Assembly: GCA_015501585.1 (NCBI GenBank)
Contig: JADNRY010000084.1
Location: 124,001 to 188,000, forward strand
Direction: 5' to 3'
From: Rhodocollybia butyracea
Taxonomy: Eukaryota > Basidiomycota > Agaricomycetes > Agaricales > Omphalotaceae
Length of the DNA: 64,000 nucleotides
Positions 1 through 9,758 of the stretch are shown here, in pieces; within the stretch, counting starts at the first letter, position 1; each line of letters begins with the position of its first letter. The translations under genes were made by a program, and so were the position numbers. The notes beneath the pieces were generated by a model that saw nothing but the letters and a program-made list of their open reading frames with translations, was not told where the DNA came from and did not search any database.

Positions 1-1010
1 TTAATTCCTCAAAAATGCGAATTTTGATGGTTACTCACCATTGATCACTCCATGTACATCCTCCTGCCCACATATTGCCAGATATAACACCTGGAGGGTG
101 TACCTAGTATACTACAGTACTCAGAGATGTATTCCTGACCTCAGACCTTGAGAGGCCATGCCATTACTGAGCCCAACTTCGACTTAACACCACCTGTATG
201 TAATCATATATTTCCCTATTTGGACATACAGCTTTGACCTCCTCCGGCCTAGAACTGCCAATTACAGCTAATTCCTTCCACAGAATGCTCTGATTCCGCT
301 TTAGGCACATATATATTATGCAGAGACCATGCCTGTACCACTAGTATATTGAACATCCCTAGTTTTATTTCGATTTTTCACAGCACAGCCACCGCTCCAA
401 ACATCGAAGCAGGGCCACTATTATCGCATATACCTGCTCTAATCTCGCATTAGGTACCTACAGTACATCTATACATGCTATCTAGACTGCTATTAGGTAG
501 AATATCCATGCACAAGCAAGCTTTTAGGCCGCTTTGCTGGCATTCTAAATATGGTAATAAAACAGCTTTGACCGCCGCTCTGGCTGTAATTTCGCTTCAG
601 GGACCTCTTATATATCTATAGACACTATGTACATCCTTATTAGCAAGGATATCTGCTGTACAACCAGGCTTTTAGGCCGCTTTGCTGGCATTCCCAATTA
701 GGCAGTGATGTACAACTTTGACTGAAGGTAATCTAAATCTTTTCATTCAATCCGACCCATTACGCTACCCCATACGTCGAGGTACAGTGCTCAAATATGA
801 ATACATTACCTATAGCCTTTTTTGGGCTAGCTACCACCCCAGAAATATCCATAATGGGCCCATAAACCACCCATTTTCATGCAGCTGCCCAATTTTGCAA
901 AACCTGGTCACATGACCCCATCAAATGCGAACCAGTGAACCAGGGAGCATATTTAATATCCCCCTGTAACATTTGGGAGACTGTAGCTTACTGGGTTTAT
1001 TTAAATAGTA
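1..1010. other. Non-coding AT-rich stretch left of the first Copia remnant
   Basis: I see no convincing gene here. The stretch contains dispersed short repeats. A 25-bp run beginning cttttaggccgctttgctgg occurs at 521-545 and again at 669-693, 148 bp apart. A cagctttgacc motif recurs near 229 and 560. These suggest decayed repeat DNA. The gag and protease expected upstream of the Copia integrase are not readable here, and no copy of the LTR found at 4522-4954 is visible. Confidence 0.5.
521..693 (+). repeat. Short direct repeat pair (25 bp, spacing 148 bp)
   Basis: The run beginning cttttaggccgctttgctgg is identical at 521-545 and 669-693. The sequence after each copy also shares an 'acaactttgac/acagctttgac' motif, so the two copies are probably part of a longer diverged tandem unit of unknown origin. 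Confidence 0.6.
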
Positions 1011-2005
1011 CAGCTGCATCAGGTGAGACAGAGGTGGAGTTGAGGATACTCAAGAGAATTCACATCGACTTGACAGGACCAATGCACACTCATGCATTGG
1101 GCGGCTTCTTTTACTTGGCAATGCCTATCGTGGATGGGTGTTCATTGATGACGAGAGATTTCTACCTTATGAATAAAGACTCTGTGTCCACGCTAGCGGC
1201 TCTGGAAAAGTATAAGGCCCTTGCCGAGAATGAGACAGGGAAGAAGTTGTTATATGTCTGCATTGATGGAGGAAAGGAATTCAGCAGTGGACCGTGGCTG
1301 AAATGGGCAGAGGTAAATGGCATTAAGCTTGAAGTCACTCCAGCGTACTTGTCAGTGGCGAATGGGATAGTAGAACGGAAACACGGCATTACCTTTGACC
1401 ATGTTTGCACAATCCTCTATGAATCCAGACTTCCTCCTTATCTTTGGACCTATGCATGTGCGTATATTGTGTACACGGAAAATCTTCTTCCTGTGGCTAG
1501 GACTGGCTATAAGATTCTGGCTGAGCTCTGGTATGGGAAGAAAATGGATATAGCGCACCTTCGCCCTTGGGGAGCCATTGCTTGGGGAACAATAGTTGAC
1601 GGAACACCTGGAAAACTGGATCCAAGAGGTTTCTCGGGCTGGATGATTGGCTATGGGGAGAGGGGCTTATATTTGCTATACTTGTCTTCGGGTCGTGTGG
1701 TTACTAGCAGAGATGTCTCTTTCAACAAGAGGGTACATATTCCTTTGACCTCAGTTGCAGGGGAGAGGGGAGACAAGAGCGATGGAGAAGTTGAAGAAGG
1801 AAATCAACAACTCAATGGTGTCAATACAACTGATGCCGATGGAAACTCTGAATCCATGATCTCCAATAACTTAAAGGTACCAGATCAGACCCTTATGCCA
1901 CAGCCACCGCAACTTTGCCACTCTTCTCGCAATAGAACTCTGTCTGCAATAGCAAAGGCCAGCCTTGAATCTGAAGGTAGAGGTAGAGAGAGAGAAAGCA
2001 ACTGA
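935..2005 (+). pseudogene. Copia integrase core, remnant
   Basis: An open frame of 356 codons. The first 25-30 residues do not look like Copia and probably come from the upstream junction. From about residue 40 it reads as a DDE integrase. The first catalytic Asp lies in IHIDLTGP, the second in CIDGGKEF and the Glu in NGIVERKHG, so the triad is intact. The Copia GKLDPR/GWMIGY region follows at about 222-240, and an acidic low-complexity hinge from about 270. The HHCC zinc-binding part and the gag-pre-integrase domain normally found upstream are missing. The frame stops at 2005 and the linker beyond it carries further stops before the RT, so no full polyprotein can be made. Confidence 0.8.
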
Positions 2006-2352
2006 GCCCAAATCAAATGGGCTACCAACTCCAGAAGACCATGAGCAAACTTTACAGTCTTTTCCGAGAACCTACCTACAGAAGTTGATGACAAATTCAA
2101 TGCTGCACTCACTGCTATTGGTCTACCACCCGTTCTGAAATCATACTCAAAAGCTATGGAGGATTCAAACTGTTGGCTTCCAGCGATTCAGAAGGAAATC
2201 CAGCAGATGGAGGAGTTCAAGGTATTTTGACCTCTCCAGGATCCTCCCGAAGGTGCAACAGTTCTGAACCCATTGTGGGTTTTTGTGCACAAGCTCAACG
2301 GGGCTGGGGAGATAGTAGACAAGAAAGCATGCTTGGTAGTAAATGGGGGTTC
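2006..2352 (+). pseudogene. Copia IN-RT linker and N-terminal RT fragment, broken by stops
   Basis: Reading across frames gives the typical Copia approach to RT: an A-M-E/W-x-P-A-I-Q-K-E-I-type segment near 2155-2215, then N-P-L-W-V-F-V-H-K and K-A-C-L-V-V-N just before 2350. This corresponds to the family's KWVFKVK...KARLVAKG block. Stops near 2003, 2030 and 2227 interrupt it. The reading ends abruptly at the solo LTR inserted at 2353 and resumes in the same frame after 3198. Confidence 0.7.
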
Positions 2353-3193
2353 TGTTACGTTCATGCCTTTCCATCATTATTCCAAGATGTTCCGGCTCAT
2401 TCCAAGACTCTCCGAGACTTCCTTACCTTCTCTCACGGTCTCTCATGGCTCCGATAGCTCCCACAACCTCTGGCGGCTCTGAAACTCCATTCTCTATTTT
2501 ATCCCTTCCAATATACCTTTGGACTTCACAAATTCACTCCTACTTTGGCACTCACATTTCCAACACCTTTATCGGCCATACCTTCGGCCCAATATATTGG
2601 CGGACTCTTTCGGTACTCATTACTTTCCCACGGTGGTCCGCAGTGCGCCGACATTCATCTCTTTTGTCTTTTCTACTCTATTGCTTATTGTTTTATCATT
2701 TGTATTGATTCCACCTCGTTCTGGCCTTGGCATTACCTCAGTCCGACTTTATTGTCTTTATTTAACAATCAGGTCACTTGTATATAAGCTAGGTACTTTG
2801 TACTATTGTTCCTCAGCCAAAAATCATGAGTTACACGAATTACACAAGTTATCATACTTTTCTGAGCTTTCCTTTAAGTCCTTTCTTTGTTCCTTATACT
2901 CGCCGTTCTGTCCGATACCGGCCAACTCGGCTTGGTCCTTACCTTGGACATATCTCGGACCATTCTCACGCTCATACCTCGGTCCAACCTCGGTGATTTC
3001 TCACACTTTACTTCCTTTCCTTCTGGGACAACCTTGGTGGTGTGTTGGGGGTGTTGCTAATAGCTTCACCAAAGTCCCACCGTTTCCTTGGCCTTGTAGT
3101 CTATTCCGGATATCATTCCCACGATCCTGATCTTGCCTTTCGGCCCTACATCTGCTCCGCTTCCATTCCGGCCTAGATTGCACAACCTTGTCA
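2353..3193 (+). mobile_element. 841-bp solo LTR inserted in Copia RT, 5-bp TSD GGTTC
   Basis: The block starts TGTTACG, ends TTGTCA, and is bounded by GGTTC at 2348-2352 and GGTTC at 3194-3198. TG...CA ends plus a 5-bp duplication are the hallmark of an LTR-retroelement insertion. No protein-coding interior is present, so it is a solo LTR left by LTR-LTR recombination. A TATA-like tatataagc lies near 2781. Removing the LTR and one GGTTC copy puts the upstream and downstream RT halves into one continuous frame, which independently confirms the boundaries. Orientation is inferred from the TATA-like box. Small open frames inside it (2343-3130) are chance. Confidence 0.88.
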
Positions 3194-4516
3194 GGTTCTC
3201 AGGTCAAAGGAAGGGATTTTTTCGAAGTCTTTGCTGCAGTTTTGCACTTCAAGTCACTCCATATTCTGATTGCAGTCTGGATTTCTCTAGGGTTCTTCAT
3301 CTGGCAGATCGACTTTTCATCGGCTTATCTCAACACTGACATGGAAGAAGAAATGTATATCAGGCCACCTGAAGGATTTGAAGGGAGAGGAACAGGACAG
3401 GTAATGCAGATGAAAAAGTCGCTCTGCAGGTCCATGCAGGCTGGACAAAATTGGTGGAAAATTCTCGATGCTACTTACAAGGACATAGGCTATCATTGGT
3501 CTCAGGTGGACCAGTGCGTTAGGATGCAGAAGTTGGACATCGGCGAAACGATGACAGGCACATACACCAATGATACACTTGGAGGCTCATCATCGAAGGA
3601 GGAGATGTCAAGGGTGAAGGAGGAGATTGGAAGTCACTACCAAATTAAGGAGACAAATATGGTGCAGTTTGCTCTAGGTATGCACTTGGTTCATGACAGG
3701 GAAACAGGTACTGCTATGCTCTCAATGCCAGCTTACTGGGACCAGCTCCTCACCAGGTTTGGGCTTCAGGACTTGAACCCAAAGGCAACACCCTATCCGC
3801 CAGGACTCAAACTGACCAAGGACATGTCTCCTAAGACCAAGGTGGACCACCATTTCATGAAGGACAAGCCTTTTGCAGAGCTTCATATTCACTTTGGGCA
3901 AGGAGTGTGTCGACCCGACTTTGCCTACAAAACCAGCAACCTCGCTCAGTTCACCCAGGACCCTGGACCTGCTCACTGGCATGCTTTAGTTCACCTCTGC
4001 CAATACATCATAGGTACGAAGGAGAAGGGGATCATGTTCAAGAAATCGGAGTTGGGCCTTAAACCCAAAACTTATTGCGACAGTAATCACACAGCATGCA
4101 CTGATACGCTACACAGTCCTTACTATGCTGGCAGGAGGTCCTGTCTTCTGGATATCGTCGCACTCTCGACAACGGAGGCGGAGTATATCGCTTACGGTAA
4201 AGGAGCACAACAGGCTAAATGGATTCACAACTTCATGTCAGAGATTGGATATCCTTTGCCACTTCCCTCTCAACTCTTCACCAATAACAAAAGTGCCATT
4301 GTGATTTCCAAAATTCCAAAATTCCACCAAAGAGTCAGACATATCAATATCAGATTCCATTTCCTTAGGGATCTAGTCGAGGAAGGGGAAATAAAGATCA
4401 ACTATGTCCCTTCTGAGGACAACTTGGCAGATATCCTCATGAAGCCATTGGGATCCATGCTTCACAGGCGTATTGTTGATCTTATGGGGATGAGAGATGG
4501 CAATGAGCAGGACTAG
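3188..4516 (+). pseudogene. Copia reverse transcriptase and RNase H, remnant
   Basis: A 442-codon frame. Its first codons belong to the solo LTR and the TSD. The RT part includes Q-I-D-F-S-S-A-Y-L-N (first RT catalytic Asp) at about 37-46 and the E-E-M-Y-I-R-P-P-E-G-F block at about 51-61. The position of the invariant YVDD box reads Y-T-N-D, so the first of the paired catalytic aspartates is lost. The RNase H1 part follows, with Y-C-D-S-N near 298, A-L-S-T-T-E-A-E-Y-I-A near 334 and the usual E-D-N-L-A-D-I-L-x-K-P end. The frame ends five bases before the purine tract and the 3' LTR, as in an intact Copia, but the YVDD change and the split RT make it non-functional. Confidence 0.85.
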
Positions 4517-4521
4517 GGGAG

Positions 4522-4954
4522 TGTTAAAGGGAGTAACTTCAGAGTAAGGAGTCCCTCCCCCCGCCTCTTCTGCTTCCGGTATTGGTGGGATGTGTTTTGT
4601 CTACGGTATGGTTTATCCTCCCAAGGGGAGGATTATTCACCCTTCCTTTTTATATTATTTGTCTTACCTATTTCGTTTATCCAAGTGCCTCTCATTGACT
4701 TGGCAGTTTCATGTAGTTACTTATATACATGTTGTCCTTTACCCTCAGTTGTTTGCCTTACACACTTCTGAGGGTAAGTTTACTTTATTTATTCCCCTGT
4801 AATACTCGTGCTTATGCTTGTGTATCTAGCTTAGCTTATATGTGTCTTACAGGTACAATAATGAGTCATTTGTCTTACACACTTCTGAGGCTTAGCTTAT
4901 ACATGTCTTACAATGGTGTTTTTTTTTTCAGAAACATAGCTTAAAGCCTTAACA
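4522..4954 (+). repeat. 3' LTR of forward Copia element (433 bp)
   Basis: It begins TGTTAAAGG right after the purine tract and ends GCCTTAACA, so the ends form a TGTTAA...TTAACA inverted repeat. Inside are short internal duplications of a gtcttacacacttctgagg motif (near 4756 and 4871). The other LTR is not in the window. Confidence 0.75.
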
Positions 4955-5106
4955 CTAGTAGTACATTGCATCCAAGCAGTTGCTATCTAAAAATTTCATG
5001 ACAAGGAGCCCCAACAGACGTTGGGACAAGCAGTTACAGGCGGGTTTATGCCGCATGTGACAGCTTGTCTCATTCATGGCAAAAGTGACTTTTTCGTCTG
5101 TCTTAC

Positions 5107-5329
5107 TCTTAAGAGTGATAAGGTTTAGGACAAATGTATTTCTGGTATGAAGAGAGAACTGATAGGTTAAATAGAGTAATATACAATTGTCCTTTATAAC
5201 TCACCTGGTACGAAGAGAGAACCGATAGGGGCTTCTCTTTGGACTAGGATGATAAATCAATAAGTCAATATAGTCCGATTAGGAAAGTAAGAGGCACTTT
5301 GGCCTAAGGTGTGAAGTCAACATCTAACA
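5107..5329 (-). repeat. 3' LTR of the minus-strand Copia
   Basis: 223 bp, matched by 17499-17721 with 7 transitions. It holds two copies of a CTGGTAtGAAGAGAGAACcGATAGG motif about 80 bp apart. On the element's strand it starts TGTTAGA. The pol reading frame runs a few codons into it before stopping at 5304. Confidence 0.92.
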
Positions 5330-6080
5330 CCCCCCCTTGACTGACGTCTAAGCTGAGCATCTTGACCCATTGGTTGTGCATCGTTCGATGGAGGGGTTTC
5401 ATGAAAATGTCAGCAACATTCTCTTTGTTGGAGACATAAATGATGTCAATAAGATGTTTGACAATACAATCATGGATGAAGTGCTCTCGAATTGAAATAT
5501 GTTTCATTCTGCTGTGAGCATGGGGGCCGTGCATACATGTGATGGTTCCTTGATTGTCGCAAAATAAGGAAGTGGGAGCTTTCTGAGGAAAACCTAATTT
5601 GGCAAAGAAATTTCTGAACCAAAGGATATCTTTGGCGCAGTGTGTTGTGGCAAGATATTTGGCTTCACACAAAGATAGGGCTACTACAGATTGTTGTTTC
5701 AAACTCCATGAGAGTGGAGAGCCGTTCATAAGAATAATGAATCCTGAGACGGATTTTTGGTCTTCTCCCATTCCCCCATCTGAGTCAGATAGTGTGCAGA
5801 AGAGAGGGTAGAGTAGTCTGTTCCTCCCCAGCCAAAGGGAGTAGGAGATCGTTCCTTTAAGATATTGAAGGAGATGTTTGGCTGCTGCAACATGCGCAGG
5901 TCCATAGCTGGACATGAACCTTGCTAGTTCCCTGACAGTATAAGCAATGTCGAGCCTCGAACAAGTGCAGAGGTACATGGATTTTCCGACAATGGCTGTG
6001 TAAAGAAACATCTTGACAATTGTTTGCTGTTCTGGCGTAAGTTGTTCCATCAAGGGAAAGAGGCGGGTTCCAGGATCCAT
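5304..6080 (-). pseudogene. Copia RNase H domain
   Basis: A 258-codon minus-strand frame with the RNase H1 fold of Copia pol. It contains S-R-L-D-I-A-Y-T-V, an A-A-K-H-L-L-Q-Y-L-K-G-T tether, D-S-D-G-G (first Asp), L-S-L-C-E-A-K-Y (Glu), F-C-D-N-Q-G (second Asp), K-H-I-S-I-R-E-H-F-I and a V-A-D-I-F-x-K-P-L end. This segment is intact over its length, but the polyprotein upstream is broken. The frame stops inside the 3' LTR. Confidence 0.85.
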
Positions 6081-7012
6081 GGGAGTGGAGACTGCTTTGG
6101 AGTTATCAAATCCAAACTTGCGAAGGATTGATTTGGTGTAGGCACATTGGTCGAGTCTGATTGTCCTGTTTGCTCTGTCATGGGTGATCCCACAACCAAG
6201 GTGGAAGGTAGGTTCACCATTGTCAGTGATGTCAAATAGGGAATGCAGTTGTTCAACGACTCAGTCTGATTCTGTCTTTGGCTTAGACCCGATGAGCATG
6301 TCGTCAACGCTTGTTGTTATGATAGACCTGTTTTCACCTTCATAGTGGACGTAAACATTCCAGTTGGACTCTGTTCATTTGAACCCAATGGATTCCAGCT
6401 TCGCATTGAGTTCAAGGTACCATTGTCTGCCAGATTGCTTAAGACCATATAGTCCTTTCCGCAAGCGCCAAAAACCAGAACCAGTACTGCTTGGTTTCTT
6501 CATGTAGATCTCCTCGTCAAGTGGGCTGTTTAAGTATGCAGTTTTGACATCGATTTGGTGAAGTTCCATGTTGTGTTTGGCCATAATTGTGAGAACAGTG
6601 CATATGGATTCCCATCTGGTGATGGGTGCAAAAGTGTAGTTGTAATCTTGACCAGGTATCTGAGTGAAACCTTTTGCAACAAGTTGAGCTTTGAACCTCG
6701 AGATGAGTCCATCACAATCTCTCTTTATTTGCAGCACCCATTTACATCCAACAGGTTTACGATTTGGTGGTAGATCATCCACCTCTTCATATACTCCTTT
6801 CACCTTCAGTGATTCCAGTTCCTCGTATATAGCCGCAAGCCAATATGACCAGTAAATGGAGGATTTGGCATGTTGGATGGAAAGGGGATCCTTTTCAGAC
6901 TGATCGTTGATGGGGTCGTGAAGAGCAGCTCTGACAAAGGATTCGACATTGACAAATGATTGAGCTAGCGGTTGTAGATCTGTGATGTTACATTTGACTT
7001 CTATTTCACGGT
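6081..7012 (-). pseudogene. Copia reverse transcriptase, decayed
   Basis: The minus-strand frame at 6375-6803 contains G-C-K-W-V-L-Q-I-K-R, A-Q-L-V-A-K-G-F-T-Q, the RT Asp in H-Q-I-D-V-K-T-A-Y-L-N, and L-R-K-G-L-Y-G-L-K-Q-S-G-R-Q-W. After a stop near 6375 the frame continues through a T-S-V-D-D-M-L version of the YVDD box and another stop. The 5' side of RT is interrupted at 7012 by the palindromic element. Confidence 0.8.
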
Positions 7013-7699
7013 CACTGCCAGTACATCAGTACATTACCTCCAAAAAAGGGATAGAAGTATAATATATTTTTCCCCTGAATTTTAACAAATTTTTCCAATG
7101 AAAAAGAGTGAATATTGCCCCGGAAATAGGCATGGGAAAATAAGTACTTTTTCGGCGGCTATTTCACCCGAAATAGGGCGCTAAATATGCCATCAATTTC
7201 ATCTGATTTGTTAGTAATTTTTCAGCATCAATCTCTTTCATATTTCCTTAGACAAAGAAAATCTATTTCAATGGAAATATGTTAACTATTTCAGCTGCGA
7301 AAAGAAACGGGCATTGAGCGGCGGGCCGCCCGGGCCGGTCAAAGGGCTCTTTGGCCCATTCAATGGGCATTCAATGCCCGTTGCTTTTCGCGGCCAAAAT
7401 AGTTAACATATTTCAATTGAAATATATTTTCTATTGCCACTCATATTTCCAAGGAAATATCAAAGAGATTACAAAGGAAAAATATACCGAAAAATCACTA
7501 ATAAATCAGGCGAAATTGATGGCATATTTAGCGCCCTATTTCGGGCGAAATAGCCGCCGAAAAAATACTTATTTTGCCATGCCTATTTCCGGGGCAATAT
7601 TCACTCTTTTTCATTGGAAAAATTTGCTAAAATTCAGGGGAAAAATATGTCATACTTCTATCCCTTTTTCAGAGGTAATATACTGAGGTACTGGCAGTG
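7013..7699. mobile_element. 687-bp near-perfect palindromic element, CACTG ends, 3-bp TSD GGT
   Basis: The two halves are reverse complements over almost the whole length. The ends are CACTGCCAGTAC and GTACTGGCAGTG, and the centre is near 7335-7345 (ggccggtcaaagggctctttggcc). GGT lies outside both ends (7010-7012 and 7700-7702). CACTG termini and 3-bp duplications are features of CACTA/EnSpm DNA transposons, so a non-autonomous (MITE or fold-back) member is inferred. It interrupts the Copia RT. A 111-codon frame at 7351-7686 lies in one arm and has no recognisable content. The two arms differ at scattered positions, mostly near the centre. Confidence 0.85.
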
Positions 7700-7702
7700 G
7701 GT

Positions 7703-9250
7703 CATCAGGAGAGTTGAGTAAATTGATGAGAATCGGGTTCTGCCCCCCCCCCCCCTCCTCCAGAAGGGCCATGACCATGTTAATGCAGTAGTGAGAAGGT
7801 AGCTGTGTGACTCAACCCAAACATCTTGGGCGAACGTCATCGGCATTGGCCATAGGAATATCACCATCCACGCTAAGATAGTGCATTAGGGTTATGTATA
7901 GTAGAGTCCATCATTGTGTACTCTTTTCACTCAATGTATGTAAATTCATCAGAACCATTAATAGTTTGATAAGAGTCACTGCAGAGTAGGTTAAGTAGGG
8001 TTTTGGTTATAGAGACAATCGTGTGTACTCTTTAGGCTCAATGCTTTGTTTCTCTCTCAGACTGTGCATTGTTGGAGAGAACAGTCTGCAGAGTATCGTT
8101 AGGTAGGGTTATGAAGAAAAGGACAAAAGATGTGCCTTTGCTCTTCTTCGTGAGGATCTATCTCTGGAGACAATGTAGTCTCAAGAAGTGATCTAACAGG
8201 AAGGAATTAGGATTATGTCTGAGAAAGCGAGTCAATGAACATACTCATCATGTCCTTCAGTTTGTGGTAAGGTCTTGCGCTCTTCTAGAAGACGAGTCTC
8301 ATCGTTAAAAGAAGGCGTAGGTTTGAGATGAAGGTCATCTCACAGGATTTCAGATGGTGGAGGAGACAGCAGATGGTTTGGAAATCCATGAAATTCAACG
8401 TCTCATCATGCCCTGATAGTCCTCAAGTCAGGAAACCAGATGAGGTATCCTTTTGAATCTGGAGAGTAGCTGACAAATCTACCCTGTTCACCTTGTGGTA
8501 CAGTTTTGTTCAATTGATCAGATGTTGTTTTTCAGGAGGTGACGAGAGCGCCAAAGGGGTGCAGATGAGAAAGGTCTGGTTTTTTTTTTTATGAAACCAG
8601 CCATAGAAAGGAGTAAGTTTGTTGGACAGGGAAGCGTGAGGAACTCTGTTCTTGATATGTGTGCCATCTTGCATACTGAGTAGCCAGAACCACACGGAAA
8701 GGCCACAATCTACTAACATGGCTTGGGACATCCTTTCAAGAATCTGCTTTACCCTCTCAGCAGCACCGTTTTGCTGAGAGGCATCAGGGATGGTCTTTTT
8801 GTAGGTTATCCCTTTGTTTGTGCAGTAATCTCAAAAAGCACCTTCTGTGAGTTTGCCAGTGTTGTCAATGTGTAAGAAGATAATTTGATAGCCTAATTGT
8901 TTTTCTGTGGCGGTGCGGAATTGGATGAAGCATTTAAGTGCGTTGGATTTAGATTTGAGAAAGAAAACAACAATAAAACGTGAGAAGTCATCGACAAAAG
9001 TGATGAAATATCTGAAGTTACCGTATCCGAGAGGGAGAGGACCACAGATATTGGAGTGGACACAGAATAAGGGACGTGTTGCACAGTTGGTTGCTGCACA
9101 GGGAAATTTGAGTCGTTTGATGTTGGCGAGGGCACAAATTTGACAGTTGACAACTTGCATGCTGTCAATATTTGACGGGAATCCAGCCATGGAGTCCTGC
9201 AGCCCTTTAACATCTATGTGGCCCATTAGATGGTGGTAAAACCCAGGCAT
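7703..9250 (-). pseudogene. Copia gag-pre-integrase and integrase, decayed
   Basis: The minus-strand frame at 8831-9250 carries H-x3-G-H (HHLMGH) and C-x2-C (CQIC), the integrase zinc-binding site, then the core. The first catalytic position reads HSNICGP where relatives have HSD, so Asp is replaced by Asn. The second Asp is present (H-I-D-N-T-G) and the Glu is in Q-N-G-A-A-E-R, just after an in-frame TGA at 8828-8830. The frame at 8510-8731 gives the C-terminal integrase (H-I-K-N-R-V-P). Downstream, 7703-8500 is the acidic hinge, full of stops. It is inactive through both the D-to-N change and the stops. Confidence 0.8.
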
Positions 9251-9758
9251 TTGTTTGCCTCAGATTCTCCATCAGGACTGAACATCACCATGATTGAAGG
9301 CACCATTGATGCAATCAGTGCTGATTGCGGAGATGATGGAGGCGGAACTGGATCAACGTTCATCTGATATAGATCTCATATGATATTTCCAGTTGCAAAG
9401 GGCTCATTGGCTGAAGTGAAGTAAGTGATAATACCTTCACCAGTTGAGGTCTTTACACCTTTCCTGTCTAACCTAGAGCCTGAGATGAGATTGCATCATG
9501 CTGTAGGAATGTGAAGGACATTGGAAATAGAAAAAGGTCTAATGTTTTTGTTATGTTCTGCTTTAAGGATAATTTTCCCTTTGCCTATTGCTGCGGCGGA
9601 CAGAGTGGAGCCGAACCCGAAGACATTGAGGGGTGGTTCAAAAGCAACATAGTCGTGGAAAAGGTTTCTGTCATGGAATATATGGCGGGATGTGCCAGTA
9701 TCATGATTGATGCTGGCATCTTTAACGGCGTTATTAGGCCTAAAATCGGCCTAAGGCG
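9250..9758 (-). pseudogene. Copia protease fragment
   Basis: Minus-strand reading gives D-T-G-T-S-R-H, matching the retropepsin DSGAS-R/D-H motif of Copia elements, followed by an F-H-D-x-N-L-F-H-D-Y stretch. Several in-frame stops interrupt the remainder before the gag-pre-integrase region. The 5' side is cut by the insertion at 9759-11486. Confidence 0.7.

Larger units (their letters stand above)
1020..4954 (+). mobile_element. 5'-truncated, decayed Ty1/Copia LTR retrotransposon (forward strand)
   Basis: Integrase, linker, reverse transcriptase and RNase H appear in the Copia order (IN before RT), which separates it from Gypsy. The 3' end has a purine tract (ctagggga) directly before TGTTAAAGG, the start of the 3' LTR at 4522. 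No 5' LTR, gag, protease or integrase zinc-binding region is seen, so the left end is truncated or rearranged near 1020. The element is dead: stop codons break the integrase-RT linker, the RT is split by a solo LTR (2353-3193), and the catalytic YVDD box is altered. Confidence 0.85.

Noticed and set aside
2343..3130. Overlapping plus-strand frames of 80-203 codons
   Set aside because: They lie in the solo LTR, overlap each other in all three frames and have pyrimidine-rich, low-complexity composition.
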